Shown: in pieces, positions 9,756 through 21,144 of the stretch
Position numbering within the stretch: the first letter of the stretch is position 1
Layout: each line of letters opens with the position of its first letter
NCBI GenBank assembly: GCA_014324045.1
Contig: JACOMY010000005.1
Location: forward strand, 1-64,000
DNA length: 64,000 nucleotides
Origin: Rhodospirillales bacterium
GTDB lineage: Bacteria > Pseudomonadota > Alphaproteobacteria > Kiloniellales > JACOMY01
Direction of reading: 5' to 3'
Position numbers and translations under genes: made by a program
The notes under the pieces: generated by a model
What the model saw: the letters and a program-made list of their open reading frames with translations, nothing else
Told to the model about the DNA's origin: nothing
Databases searched by the model: none

Positions 9756-10678
9756 TACAGGGGCCGCCTCCCGGCCATCTCGCGCTTGACGTCGCCCAGC
9801 AGGCGGGCAGCCTCGCTGCCTTCGATCTTGGCAATGTCGTCCTGGTACTTCAGCAGCACGCCCAGGGTGGAATCGATGGCCTCCCCGTCCAGAGTGACCT
9901 TGTCCAACTGGGTCAGTGCATCGGCCCAATCCAGGGTCTCGGCGATACCGGGCAGCTTGTAGAGGTCGTGATTGCGCAGGCGCTGTACGAAGGCCACGAC
10001 CTCAGCCGACAATGCGGCCCCCACATGCGGCGCTTTCGCTGTCAGGATCGCGCGCTCGCGCGCACCGTCGGGATAGCCGACCCAGTGGTAGAAGCAGCGC
10101 CGCTTCAGCGCGTCGTGAACCTCGCGCGTGCGGTTGGAGGTGACGATGGCGATCGGCGGCGCCGGTGCCTTGATCGTACCCAGCTCCGGCACGCTCACCT
10201 GATAGTCGCTCAAGAGCTCCAGCAGAAAGGCTTCGAAGGGCTCGTCGGTGCGGTCCAACTCGTCGATCAGCAGCACTGGCGGACCGCCTTCCTGCGGGCT
10301 CAGGGCCTGCAGCAGCGGCCGCTCGATCAGGAAGCGAGGATCGAAGATATCCTGGGCAATGCGGCCGCTGTCTCTTGCGCCCGCCGCTTCGGCCAGGCGG
10401 ATCTCCAGCATTTGGCGCGGGTAGTTCCACTCGTAGACCGCGCTGGCCAGGTCCAGGCCTTCGTAGCACTGCAGACGGATAAGCCGCCGGCCCAGTGCTG
10501 CGGCGAGTACGCGGGCGACCTCAGTCTTGCCGACGCCGGCCTCGCCCTCCAGGAACAGCGGCCGCCCTTGCCGCAAAGCCAGATAGAGAACCGTTGCCAG
10601 CGGGCGGTCGGCCAGATAGCGCTCTTCGTTCAGAAGGGTGAGGGTGTCGTCGACGGAGGCGGGCAGGTCGTGTGTCAT
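9755..10678 (-). CDS. MoxR family AAA ATPase (CoxD-like)
   Basis: LFLEGEAGVGKTEVARVLA, LLIDELDRTDEPFEAFLLELLSD, VTSNRTREVHDALKRRCFYHWVGYP. Confidence 0.9.
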   Translation of the reverse strand: MTHDLPASVDDTLTLLNEERYLADRPLATVLYLALRQGRPLFLEGEAGVGKTEVARVLAAALGRRLIRLQCYEGLDLASAVYEWNYPRQMLEIRLAEAAGARDSGRIAQDIFDPRFLIERPLLQALSPQEGGPPVLLIDELDRTDEPFEAFLLELLSDYQVSVPELGTIKAPAPPIAIVTSNRTREVHDALKRRCFYHWVGYPDGARERAILTAKAPHVGAALSAEVVAFVQRLRNHDLYKLPGIAETLDWADALTQLDKVTLDGEAIDSTLGVLLKYQDDIAKIEGSEAARLLGDVKREMAGRRPL

Positions 10679-10754
10679 GAAGGCTCCAAACGGGCGGCTG
10701 CGGGATCATGATTTTCTGCCCCAGCGCCCTTTTTCTTACCTCAGGGATCGTTCC

Positions 10755-12992
10755 TTACTTCAGCGACCAGGCGCCATCGAAAAGTTCCGGGCCGATCTCT
10801 CGGCCGTAGCGGAAGGCGGCCAGCAGATCCGCCAGGTCGAGCCCGAAGACGACGGTAAATGTCAAGGGATAGCCCTCTTGAACGGCCGGATTGCTGCCCT
10901 CAAGGGTAAGAGCCAGCTCCAGCCCGCCTGCGGCGTCCAACGAGACGGTTGCATAGAGGTAGGTATAGCGGAACTCGGCAAGCGCGGCGAGGGCGGACAA
11001 CAGGCTAGGTTGCTGCTCGCCGGCTGCTGGCAGGCCCAGCCGGGCGGCGGCATCGGGAATGCGTAAAATCCCGTTGCCCACCGCCTGGATCCAGCCGTTG
11101 GCGATGGTGATCTCTTCGCGCTCGATATCCAGGGTCAGCGGCAGCTGGCCGATGATACGGCCTGTCAGCTGAACGTCGCCCAGGCCGAGGATGTGGGAAA
11201 GCCAGTCGAGCTTGACGTGGGTGATCTCCATGGTTGTGGAGAAAGGATCAGCCGCTGCGTTCACGCGGAAGGGGCTCAAGATCAAGCGTCCGCCTGAGAA
11301 ATCGGTCTGGATCTCCTTGACGTCGAGCGCCGGTCCGCCCTCGGTATCGACGACGGCGAAGACGGCCAAGAGGGTCTTCAGCGGCACGCCGACGTCCAAT
11401 TCTTCGATGACGATCAACTGGTCTTCCAAGGTGACCGGCGGCGCAAGACCGGAAAAGTCGAGATCGGCGCTCAGCGCCCCGACACGGGCCGGTAGACGCG
11501 TTCCGGAGAGATTCTTCAATGTCATCTTGGCAGCCAACTCCCGGCTCTGCGCCGTCCAACTGCCTTCGGCCGTCAGGGTCATCTTGCCGGTGACCGCCTC
11601 CAGTCCCTCCAGCAACGTGCTCAGCGCAGCCGGTTGCAAGCCGTCGGGGTCGAAGGTGACCGGGCCCCAGACCGCCTTGAAGTGCCCGCGCCCGCTCTCG
11701 CGATCGTGCTGCAGCGAGGCCGTCAGATCGCTTTGCCCGTTGGGGCCACGCCCCTTGCCGTGCAGCCGGTAGGTGCCGCCGCTTTCGGTCAGCGTGCCGG
11801 CGAAGGCGATGCCCGAGATGCGGATGCCGCCGGTGTTGACACTGGCATGCCCGACGGAAAGCTTGCCGCTCTCCTCAACCAGGCGGCCGGGCGGGAAGGG
11901 CGCTTCCAGCGAGAGGGCGGAGAGGGCGATGCCTTCGTCCGGCAAGGCGGCTTCCTTGACTTCCAGCTCCAGACGGCCGATCGGGCCGCCGGCTTTGACA
12001 TCGCTCTCAAGCGCGATGGTTAGGCCTTCCAGATCCAACCGCGCGCCGCCGGGCAGCCCTAGCCGCAGTCCCCCGCTTTCGGCTGTCAGCCGCAGCTGCC
12101 AGGTGCCATCGCGCGATCGGGCGATCCCGGCCTCCGTTACCGTCAGACTCACCGCCTTGCGGAGCAAGCTCTCTCCCTCGAGTTGGACATCTTCGATGGA
12201 GAGCGTTCCGGGGGCGCGCAGCGACAGCCCGACCTGCCGGTCTTGGCGCTCGACGGCAAGCGGCAATGCGAGGGCCGGCTGTTCCAGCGTCAGGCCCCCG
12301 GCGCGCGCGCGGGCAAGGCTGACGTCCAGAAGCAGCATGCTACCCAGATTGTATGGGCTTCCGTCCGAGCTCCCGTCCGACCGGGTGACGGTCGGGGTCT
12401 GCGCGGGTTGCTGTTGCAGGGCGATCTCGCCGCTGGCACTGCCTTGCGGTGTTGTAAGGCGATAGGTGAAGCGTCCGTCCAGCGGGGCACCTTCCGGGCG
12501 CTCGATGCGGCCGTTCAGTTCCAGCCGGCTGTTGCCCTCCGGCAAGATCAAGATGACGACGGCGTCCTCCAGCATCAACGGCGGGATTGCCGCCTCCGGC
12601 TGCGTGCCGACACCGTCGAGCAGTGCGTCGAGGACGGGGGCGTCAAGCGGACCGCCGGCGGCGTTGGGATTGAGGCTGACCCTAAGGCCGACGACGGTCA
12701 ACTGCTCGATGACGGGGGCCCAAGACCAGACGCGCCAAGTGCCAATGCCTGCGAAGCGCACCTCTACGGCATCGGCGCGAAGGTTGCGGTAGCGTCCGAA
12801 CACCAAGTCTTCCACCCGGGCACGATCACTGTGCAGGTGGGTAACCTCGAAGCTGGCGTTGTCTAGTCCTTCGGCTGCCAAGATCTGGCGGATCGCCATT
12901 TCGGCTGCTTCATGACGCACCAAGAGGAGACTGCTCAGCACCGCGGCCAGGAAGAGGAGGGTAAGCAGCAGAAAGAGGAACGGGCGGCGCAT
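10755..12992 (-). CDS. YdbH-family (DctA-YdbH domain) envelope protein
   Basis: N-terminal TM (MRRPFLFLLLTLLFLAAVLSSLLLV), long beta-rich repeats, C-terminal DIEREEITIANGWIQAVGNGILRIPD...EGSNPAVQEGYPLTFTV typical of YdbH. Confidence 0.75.
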   Translation of the reverse strand: MRRPFLFLLLTLLFLAAVLSSLLLVRHEAAEMAIRQILAAEGLDNASFEVTHLHSDRARVEDLVFGRYRNLRADAVEVRFAGIGTWRVWSWAPVIEQLTVVGLRVSLNPNAAGGPLDAPVLDALLDGVGTQPEAAIPPLMLEDAVVILILPEGNSRLELNGRIERPEGAPLDGRFTYRLTTPQGSASGEIALQQQPAQTPTVTRSDGSSDGSPYNLGSMLLLDVSLARARAGGLTLEQPALALPLAVERQDRQVGLSLRAPGTLSIEDVQLEGESLLRKAVSLTVTEAGIARSRDGTWQLRLTAESGGLRLGLPGGARLDLEGLTIALESDVKAGGPIGRLELEVKEAALPDEGIALSALSLEAPFPPGRLVEESGKLSVGHASVNTGGIRISGIAFAGTLTESGGTYRLHGKGRGPNGQSDLTASLQHDRESGRGHFKAVWGPVTFDPDGLQPAALSTLLEGLEAVTGKMTLTAEGSWTAQSRELAAKMTLKNLSGTRLPARVGALSADLDFSGLAPPVTLEDQLIVIEELDVGVPLKTLLAVFAVVDTEGGPALDVKEIQTDFSGGRLILSPFRVNAAADPFSTTMEITHVKLDWLSHILGLGDVQLTGRIIGQLPLTLDIEREEITIANGWIQAVGNGILRIPDAAARLGLPAAGEQQPSLLSALAALAEFRYTYLYATVSLDAAGGLELALTLEGSNPAVQEGYPLTFTVVFGLDLADLLAAFRYGREIGPELFDGAWSLK

Positions 12993-13247
12993 GACACTAA
13001 AGCAAGCTGTGGGCGGACCCCCAGCCTACTGCATTTTCATGGCGGTGACGAGGTGTCCCGTGCCAACTGAGGCGTTTGGGGACGACACTCTATCCAGCCA
13101 GAACGCCCCTGCGATCTTCCGCGCCAGTTGCTGTATGCCATCTCGCAGAACGGCCATCCGACCGCGGCTGTCATAGGTTCACATGAACAGCGTCAATCGC
13201 GAGACAACCGCGCTACGACGCCCCCCTTCGCGCGTCCGAAAAGCCTC

Positions 13248-14045
13248 TTATCCGCCGGCAGCCGCCACGGCGCGCTTGGCCATGACGCCGATCAGATGCT
13301 TGCGATACTCCGCCGAGGCATGAATGTCGCTGTTGAGCGCGCTCTCGTCGGCACTGCTGGTCCCCACGGCCGAGGCCGAGAAGTTGCTTGAAAGCGCGGC
13401 CTCGATGGCTCGATCGCGAAACACGCAAGGGCCGGCACCGGTCACCGCGACGCGCACGCTGTCGCCGGTCTGAGCTACCATCACGCCGACGATGGCGTAA
13501 CGTGAGGCCGGGTTCGGGAATTTGGCATAGGCCGCCTGGCCCGGTAACGGGAAGGACACGGCGGTTACAATCTCATTTTCCTCCAGCGCCGTCTCGAAGA
13601 GGCCGGTGAAAAAGTCGTCGGCTGCGATCTGGCGCTTACCGGTGTGGATCGTGGCGCCCAAACCGACGCAGCCGGCCGGATAGTCGGCGGCCGGATCGTT
13701 GTTGGCGATCGAACCGCCGATAGTGCCGCGATGGCGCACCTGCGGATCACCGATGCCGCCGGCCAGGTTGGCCAAGGCCGGGATCCTGGCTTTCACCAGA
13801 TCGCTGGCCGCGACCTCCGCGTGGGTGGTCATGGCGCCGATCGCTAGGGCGCCGCCCTCCTCACGGATGCCGGTCAGCGCCTCAACCGCACCTAAGTCGA
13901 CGATGTCGGAGGGCTGCGCCAGGCGCTGCTTCAGGGTCGGGATCATGGTCTGTCCGCCGGCCATCAGCTTGCCGTCCTCGGCACTCTCCAGCGCCGCAGC
14001 GGCATCCGCCAAGGTGGTCGGGCGGTGGTATCCGAAATCGTGCAT
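13248..14045 (-). CDS. coxM: FAD-binding medium subunit, CO dehydrogenase/xanthine dehydrogenase family
   Basis: [74 protein letters not shown]-binding motifs. Confidence 0.9.
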   Translation of the reverse strand: MHDFGYHRPTTLADAAAALESAEDGKLMAGGQTMIPTLKQRLAQPSDIVDLGAVEALTGIREEGGALAIGAMTTHAEVAASDLVKARIPALANLAGGIGDPQVRHRGTIGGSIANNDPAADYPAGCVGLGATIHTGKRQIAADDFFTGLFETALEENEIVTAVSFPLPGQAAYAKFPNPASRYAIVGVMVAQTGDSVRVAVTGAGPCVFRDRAIEAALSSNFSASAVGTSSADESALNSDIHASAEYRKHLIGVMAKRAVAAAGG

Positions 14046-14073
14046 CTCGGCTGTCTCCTCCTTCTTATTCCGC

Positions 14074-16428
14074 TTATTCCGCGGCGGCGGTCTGGGCCAG
14101 GCGCCACACCTTCTCCGGCGTGGCCGGCATTTCCAGGTGCATGATGCCCAGCGCATCGGTGATGGCATTGATCAGCGCCGGCGGGGCGGCAATCGCCCCA
14201 ACCTCGCCGCAGCCCTTCACACCCAGCGGATTGTGGGCGCAGGCGGTCTCGATCATGCCGACCTTGAAGGACGGTAGGTCGTCGGCCCGCGGCATGCAGT
14301 AGTCCATGTAAGAGCCGGTCAAAAGCTGGCCGCTCCCGCTGTCGTAGATGCCGTGCTCCAGCATCGCCTGACCCACGCCCTGAGCGACGCCGCCGTGCAC
14401 TTGGCCTTCGACGATCAGCGGGTTGATCACCTTGCCGAAGTCGTCAACGGCGACCCAGTCCAGGATCTCCGTCACGCCGGTTTCCGGATCGATCTCCACC
14501 TCGCAGATGTGGGTGCCTGCGGGATAGGTGAAGTTCAGGGGATCGTAGAAGGCGGTCTCGTCGAGACCGGGCTCCAGATCTTCCGGATAGTTGTGCGGGA
14601 CATAAGCGGTGAAGGCTACCTCGGCCATGGACTTGGAACGGTCGGTTCCGGCCACCGTGAAGTTGCCATCCTTGAACTCGATGTCCTCGACCGAGGCCTC
14701 CAGCAGATGGGCGGCGATTTTCTTGCCCTTATCGATAATCTTGCCGCAGGCGCGCATGATGGCAGAACCGCCGACCGCCAGCGAGCGCGAGCCGTAGGTT
14801 CCCATCGCCATGGGGATCTGGCCCGTGTCGCCATGCACGATCTCGACGTTTTCCATCGGCACGCCCAAGGTGTCGGAGACGATTTGGGAAAAGGTGGTCT
14901 CATGGCCCTGGCCGTGGGCGTGGCTGCCGGTCAGCACGGAGACCGTGCCGGTGGCGTTGAAGCGCACTTGGGCAGTTTCCCACATCCCTACGCCAGCGCC
15001 GAGCGAGCCGACAACGGAGGAGGGAGCGATGCCGCAGGCCTCGATATAGGCCGAGAAACCGATACCGCGCAGCTTGCCGCGGGCTTGGGATTCGGCCTTG
15101 CGCCCGGAGAAGCCACGATAGTTGATCATCCGCATGGCCTCGTCCAGCGAGGCCTCGTAGTTGCCGATGTCGTAGGTGAGGGCTACCGGTGTATTATAGG
15201 GGAACTGATCGGGCCGGATGAAGTTTTTCCTGCGGATTTCCGCCGGATCCATGCCCAGCTCGCGCGCCGCGACCTCGACGATGCGTTCCAGCGGGTAGGT
15301 GGCCTCCGACCGTCCGGCACCGCGATAGGCATCCACCGGCGCGGTGTTGGTGAAGACCGCCTTCACGTTGCAGAAGATCGCCGGCGTGCGGTACTGGCCG
15401 GCCAGCAAGGTGGCGTAGAAGTAGGTCGGGATGCTAGAGGCGAAGCTCGACAGATAAGCGCCCATGTTGGCCCGAGTGGCGACCTTCAGGCCGATGAACT
15501 CGCCGGTCTCGTTCATCGCCAACTCGACATGGGTGACGTGGTCGCGCCCGTGCGCGTCGGCGAGAAAGGACTCGCTCCGGTCGGAGGTCCAGCGCACCGG
15601 ACGGCCGACCCGCTTGCTGGCCCACAAGCATACGGTCTCTTCGGCGTAGCAGTAGATCTTGCTGCCGAAGCCGCCGCCGATGTCGGGGGCGATGATCCGA
15701 AGCTTGGTCTCCGGAATGCCGGTGACGAAGGCGCTGAGAATCAAGCGCAGTAGATGTGGGTTCTGGCTGGTGGACCAGAGCGTATAGCTGTCGAGGCCGC
15801 CATCGTACTCGGCGATCGCAGCACGCGGCTCCATGGGATTGGGGATCAGACGGTTGTTCACCAGATCCAGCTTGGTGATGTGGTGAGCCTTGGCGAAAGC
15901 CTCGTCGACCGCGGCCTCGTCGCCTAGAACCCAGTCGTAACAGAGGTTGTCCGGCGCCTCTTCATGGAGCGGCGGGCCGCCCACGGCCTTCACGATCTCC
16001 ACGTTGGCCGGCAGCTCGTCGTAATCGACCTCCACCAATTCGGCGCCGTCGCGGGCCTGCTCCAAGGTTTCGGCCAAGACCACAGCTATGTGGTCGCCGA
16101 CGTAGCGGGCCTTGTCGCGCACCAGCGGGAAGTGCGGCGGCGATTTGTGCGGTTCGCCGTGGCGATCGGTGACGGTCCAGCCGCAAGGCAGCGAGCCGAT
16201 GGAGTCCTGCTCCATATCCGCACCCACAAAGACGTCGATCACACCCGGGGAGGCCATGGCCGCGTCGATGTGGACGCTCTTCACCGTGGCGTGGGCGTGG
16301 GGAGAGCGTACGAAGACCGCGGTCAACTCGCCCGGGCGGTGAATGTCGTCAACGTAGCGTCCCTTACCTGTCAGGAAGCGCCGATCCTCGCGCCGCTTGA
16401 CCGCTTGTCCTACCGATCCATCCGGCAT
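14074..16428 (-). CDS. coxL: aerobic CO dehydrogenase-type molybdoprotein large subunit, form II
   Basis: [24 protein letters not shown]; active-site loop [10 protein letters not shown] (form II signature); GxGxG-rich C-terminus. Confidence 0.9.
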   Translation of the reverse strand: MPDGSVGQAVKRREDRRFLTGKGRYVDDIHRPGELTAVFVRSPHAHATVKSVHIDAAMASPGVIDVFVGADMEQDSIGSLPCGWTVTDRHGEPHKSPPHFPLVRDKARYVGDHIAVVLAETLEQARDGAELVEVDYDELPANVEIVKAVGGPPLHEEAPDNLCYDWVLGDEAAVDEAFAKAHHITKLDLVNNRLIPNPMEPRAAIAEYDGGLDSYTLWSTSQNPHLLRLILSAFVTGIPETKLRIIAPDIGGGFGSKIYCYAEETVCLWASKRVGRPVRWTSDRSESFLADAHGRDHVTHVELAMNETGEFIGLKVATRANMGAYLSSFASSIPTYFYATLLAGQYRTPAIFCNVKAVFTNTAPVDAYRGAGRSEATYPLERIVEVAARELGMDPAEIRRKNFIRPDQFPYNTPVALTYDIGNYEASLDEAMRMINYRGFSGRKAESQARGKLRGIGFSAYIEACGIAPSSVVGSLGAGVGMWETAQVRFNATGTVSVLTGSHAHGQGHETTFSQIVSDTLGVPMENVEIVHGDTGQIPMAMGTYGSRSLAVGGSAIMRACGKIIDKGKKIAAHLLEASVEDIEFKDGNFTVAGTDRSKSMAEVAFTAYVPHNYPEDLEPGLDETAFYDPLNFTYPAGTHICEVEIDPETGVTEILDWVAVDDFGKVINPLIVEGQVHGGVAQGVGQAMLEHGIYDSGSGQLLTGSYMDYCMPRADDLPSFKVGMIETACAHNPLGVKGCGEVGAIAAPPALINAITDALGIMHLEMPATPEKVWRLAQTAAAE

Positions 16429-16444
16429 TGTCCCTGTACCCCCT

Positions 16445-16915
<471 letters not shown>

Positions 16916-17216
16916 GCGTTTCTCCCTGCCTTTTCGTTCGCTCTTCGGGCCTCGCGAGGGGGCTGCTCCAGCAAGGCGCCCACGGTTAGCTTTCGCGATT
17001 AGCTAGCTTGAAGTCTATGTCGCAGGCATGGAAGCGTCAAGCGCGAATGCTTTGCAAGGTGTGAATCTTGCGCCTTTGCCGGCGCTTTGGTGCGCCTAAG
17101 CGCCCGCACCTGCGAGGAGGGGGCAAGAAACTCAGGTGCCAGCGGCCGCACCTACGGCTGGACCCTATAGACGGCCGGGGCCGAAGATCAACCAAATAAG
17201 GCGGCTTCTTGCCTTG

Positions 17217-17618
17217 CTAGATGAGGTCTAAGCGAAGGGCTGCGTCGGCCAGAGCTTCCAGGCCCATGAGCAGCACGAGAAACAGCACCATCCGATGCAC
17301 AACGCGCCTACTGTGGCGCGGAAAGTCGCTGCGCATGAAGTTTGCCGAGCGTCTTGCCTTGCACCAGAGCCAATAGGCGTAGAGCGCAATCAGACCGATC
17401 GCCCAGGGCATGAGGGCGCTGCCGAAGATGCCGAAGAGGTAGGTGGCATTCGCCAACTGGCCGTCCATCTGCATTTGGCCCGGGGTAATGACGATCATGC
17501 GGGCCCAGCCGGCGAGCAGGGACCCGACGATCAGAATGGGCGTCCAGATCCGTCGGTCGAGGCCCGGCCAGACCTTGTCGGGCGGGTCCGCCGGCTCTAC
17601 GCCGGAGGCTTGTGCCAT
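17217..17618 (-). CDS. hypothetical membrane protein downstream of coxG
   Basis: About 3 predicted hydrophobic segments; follows coxG with short gap. Confidence 0.5.
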   Translation of the reverse strand: MAQASGVEPADPPDKVWPGLDRRIWTPILIVGSLLAGWARMIVITPGQMQMDGQLANATYLFGIFGSALMPWAIGLIALYAYWLWCKARRSANFMRSDFPRHSRRVVHRMVLFLVLLMGLEALADAALRLDLI

Positions 17619-17630
17619 CGGTGCGACTGC

Positions 17631-18384
17631 CTAGTTGTTGTGGGTCTCACTGCTGTGTTCGGCTTGACCTGCGTCGTATAAAGGCTCCTCTCCGCCCAGG
17701 CCGAAGATTGCCAAGAGGATCAGCGCCGCGACGAAGAGACCAACGACCCAAACGCCCCAGCGTACGCCTTGGCCCACATCCTTGTTTAATACCTCGTCGG
17801 ATAGTTCTGGCGAAACCTCGACAGGATGGCTGTGGTCGCCGTGATGGTCGTCGCCGTGGTGCGCGTCTGCGACCTGCGTTTCGGTGGGTGCTTCCGCCGC
17901 TTCGGCTGCTATCGTCGGTGTCTGAGCCTCCGTCACAGCCTCTTCGACCGCGACAACTTCGGAGAACTTGGTGAAGAACTGCTCCGCCATCTTCTTGGCG
18001 GTGCCGTCGATCAGACGGCTGCCGATCTGGGCCAGCTTGCCGCCGACCTGTGCATTGACCTTATAGGAAAGCAGGGTCGCCGCGCCGTCCTCGGCCAGCC
18101 TGACGTCGGCGCCGCCCTTGGCGAACCCGGCCACGCCGCCCTTACCTTCGCCGACGATGGTATAGCCGTTCGGCGGATCGATGTTGGACAGCTCCACCTT
18201 CCCGATGAAGGTCGCGGAAACCGGCCCGACCTTGGCCTTTACCTTCGCTTCCAGGCCCCCGTCTCCGGTCTTGGTCAGCTCCTGGCACCCCGGAATGGAG
18301 ACCTTCAGCACCTCTGGATCGTTCAGCGCCTCCCAGACCTTTTCACGCGGTGCCGGGATCGACTGTTGGCCTGTCATCTCCATT
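17631..18384 (-). CDS. coxG: CoxG-like SRPBCC family protein with C-terminal TM anchor
   Basis: MEMTGQQSIPAPREKVWEALNDPEVLKVSIPGCQELTKTGDGGLEAKVKAKVGPVSATFIGKV typical CoxG; C-terminal hydrophobic segment. Confidence 0.88.
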
Positions 18385-18686
18385 GCATGGTCCTCCTCGT
18401 GGGGGCGTTCGCAAAAGGCTGTCCTTGCTGCTCTCTTCAAGAACATGTTTGCCCGGTCCGGCGCAAGTCTCTGCACTTTCTAGCCGACTCGGGAAGCGAC
18501 CCGGGGCCGGCGCCAAGGCACAGGCCTAAGCGGTCAAATTTCGCAGGGGTTGGTCTGCTTGCAGGACATCAAGCGCGACGGCAGCCTTGGTTTGGCCCAA
18601 CCAACTTGGTCTGGTGCAATCAACTCGTCATACTCGCTGCCTAACCAGAGAGAGAGCAGTAACGCTTGGCGAACGAGGGGGGCTCT

Positions 18687-20168
18687 ATGCGCAAGAGCGG
18701 TCTGGGGTGTCGGTGGGGCGGTCCGGGTGCCTGTCTGAGAAGCAGCAGCGATAAAGGTATCGTCATCGCCCTGGCATCGATCGTCCTGGTACCGACCCCA
18801 GTCCACGCTGCGGCAGAGGGTGCGCCGCACCTGGACGGCACCGACCTTGGCTTACTGTGGGGCCTGCCTTTCGTCGGGATCTTGCTGTCAATTGCGATTT
18901 TTCCTTTGCTGGCGCCAGTCTTTTGGCACCGCAACTTCGGGCGCGTATCGGCCTTCTGGGGGCTGTTGACCGTCGTGCCCTTCGCTCTGGTTTTTGGGAT
19001 CGATCTGACGATCTTCGAGGTGCTGCATGTCGCGCTCCTCGAGTACATTCCCTTTATCATCTTGCTGTTTTCGCTCTTCACCGTCTCCGGCGGCGTGCGC
19101 CTGAAGGGGGTCTTGCGCGGGACGCCTCTGGTCAATACGGGCATGCTGTTGTTGGGCACCGTTTTGGCCAGCTGGATGGGGACGACGGGCGCGGCAATGC
19201 TGCTGATCCGCCCGATGCTGCGGGCCAATGCCTGGCGTCAACGAAAGGTGCACGTCTTCGTTTTCTTCATCTTTCTGGTCGCCAACGTCGGCGGCTCCCT
19301 GACTCCTTTAGGCGATCCGCCGCTCTTTCTAGGATTCCTGAAGGGCGTCTCCTTCTTCTGGACCACGGCGCACATGTTTGTGCCGATGCTGGTGGTTGCA
19401 ATCCCGCTGCTGGTTATCTTTTTCGTCTTCGACAGCATTATGATGCGCCGCGAAAGGGTGAGCGCGGCGCCGATGGAGACCCGTGCGGAAGGTGAGAAGC
19501 TGGGCTTGGAAGGCAGCATTAACCTGCTGCTGTTGGCAGGTGTGATCGGCGCCGTTCTGATGTCGGGTGTCTGGTCGCCGGAGTTTACGTTCAACATCTA
19601 CCATGTTCATGTGGAACTACAGAATGTCGTGCGCGATGTCCTGCTGATCGGGGTGGCGATTCTCTCTCTCGTGCTCACCGATAACGAAAGCCGCAAGGCC
19701 AATGCCTTCAGCTGGTTTCCTATTGTTGAGGTAGCGAAACTCTTTGCCGGAATCTTCATCACCATCTTCCCAGTGATCGCCATGCTCAAGTCCGGAACCG
19801 AAGGGGCCTTGGGCTTGATCGTGGAGGCGGTTTCCGACGGCGATCAGCCGAACAATGTCATGTACTTTTGGATCACCGGAATCCTCTCGTCCTTCCTGGA
19901 TAATGCCCCGACCTATTTGGTGTTCTTCAACACGGCTGGTGGCGATGCGGCCACGCTCATGGGTCCTCTGGGGAACACCTTGCTGGCGATCTCTTGCGGC
20001 GCCGTCTTCATGGGCGCCAACAGTTATATCGGCAACGCCCCGAATTTCATGGTCCGGTCGATCTGCGAGGATCGGGGCGTCCGCATGCCCAGCTTCTTCG
20101 GGTACATGATCTGGTCGGGCCTGATCCTCATGCCGCTCTTCGTCGTCGTGACCCTGCTGTTCTTCTAG
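18687..20168 (+). CDS. sodium:proton antiporter / ArsB-NhaD superfamily transporter
   Basis: Multiple TM segments; GGSLTPLGDPPLFLGFL and SSFLDNAPTYLVFFNTAGG motifs. Confidence 0.85.
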   Translation: MRKSGLGCRWGGPGACLRSSSDKGIVIALASIVLVPTPVHAAAEGAPHLDGTDLGLLWGLPFVGILLSIAIFPLLAPVFWHRNFGRVSAFWGLLTVVPFALVFGIDLTIFEVLHVALLEYIPFIILLFSLFTVSGGVRLKGVLRGTPLVNTGMLLLGTVLASWMGTTGAAMLLIRPMLRANAWRQRKVHVFVFFIFLVANVGGSLTPLGDPPLFLGFLKGVSFFWTTAHMFVPMLVVAIPLLVIFFVFDSIMMRRERVSAAPMETRAEGEKLGLEGSINLLLLAGVIGAVLMSGVWSPEFTFNIYHVHVELQNVVRDVLLIGVAILSLVLTDNESRKANAFSWFPIVEVAKLFAGIFITIFPVIAMLKSGTEGALGLIVEAVSDGDQPNNVMYFWITGILSSFLDNAPTYLVFFNTAGGDAATLMGPLGNTLLAISCGAVFMGANSYIGNAPNFMVRSICEDRGVRMPSFFGYMIWSGLILMPLFVVVTLLFF

Positions 20169-20169
20169 A

Positions 20170-21009
20170 TCAATGCGAGAGCAGAAGCGGGATGGCGGCG
20201 TGGCGCAGCAGATGGCGGGTGACACCGCCGAAAAGAATCTCACGGATGCGTGAGCGGCCATAGGCGCCGGCGATCAGCAGGTCGCAGTCGTGGGCCGCGG
20301 CCATGGCGAGCAGGGTTTCGCCGACGCTGTGCTGCTCCGTCAGATCGATCGAGGCGAACTGGATGCCCTGCCGCTCAAGGTACTGCATGATCTCCAGGGT
20401 GGAGCTTGCATCTTCGGCACTAGGTTTTACCGTCCCGATCAGGACCGTCTCTGCCCTGTGCAGGATGGCGAGAGAATCGCGCACGGCGCGCACGGCCCCT
20501 TTGTTTGCCTTCCAGGCGATCAGCACGCGCTTCGGTGTCCAGTTATTCTCAAACCCCTTATTCTCAAACCCTGGGGGTAGCACCATGACCGGCAGGCCGG
20601 AGTTCACGATCACCTCTTCGGCCAGGCGGGTGCGCAGCTTGTCTTCCAGGTGCTGATCCGTGGGGCGGGTAACGATCAGCAGGTCGGCGGCGTGGGCGTG
20701 GCGCGCCATGGCGTCCAGATACTCGTCGTCAGCGACGATCCATTCGTGGGCAATGCCGCGGTGCTCGCAATAGTCGGCGAATTCCTGTTCAACCTCGGCA
20801 GCGTGGCGCTTCGCACTCTCGTAGGCTTCCTCCAGGAACACGGGCGAGACGCTGCGGCCGGCGATGTGCTGTAGCCGATCCGAGGACCGGGTGATGTAGA
20901 GCGCCGTCAGGAAAGCGCCGTGCTGTTCTGCGAGGCTCTTGGCAACCTCCATGCGCGTGGCGTGGTCCCGGTCGTTGGTCAAGTGCACCACGATGGTCTT
21001 TAGTGCCAT
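20170..21009 (-). CDS. universal stress protein (tandem UspA domains)
   Basis: MALKTIVVHLTNDRDHATRMEVAKSLAEQHGA and C-terminal LLIAGAYGRSRIREILFGGVTRHLL. Confidence 0.9.
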   Translation of the reverse strand: MALKTIVVHLTNDRDHATRMEVAKSLAEQHGAFLTALYITRSSDRLQHIAGRSVSPVFLEEAYESAKRHAAEVEQEFADYCEHRGIAHEWIVADDEYLDAMARHAHAADLLIVTRPTDQHLEDKLRTRLAEEVIVNSGLPVMVLPPGFENKGFENNWTPKRVLIAWKANKGAVRAVRDSLAILHRAETVLIGTVKPSAEDASSTLEIMQYLERQGIQFASIDLTEQHSVGETLLAMAAAHDCDLLIAGAYGRSRIREILFGGVTRHLLRHAAIPLLLSH

Positions 21010-21144
21010 AGCAAGCCCTCCCTCGCCCGATCCTGCGCTTTCCAAGCCTACACCTCTTCGATCTTCAAGCTAGACGGACCGCAGGCCACCCGCAACTCCC
21101 CGGCAACCCTTGACCCACTGTGGGGGCCGGTCACATCAAGGGCT

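Noticed and set aside
14353-15753. 466-aa plus-strand ORF (and others such as 57285-58688 -, 59136-60176 -, 2807-3622 +)
   Set aside because: Antisense to well-supported genes (coxL, peptide SBP, DppB/C, helicase); compositionally Arg/Gly/Ala/His-rich shadows of high-GC coding strands with no recognisable domain.
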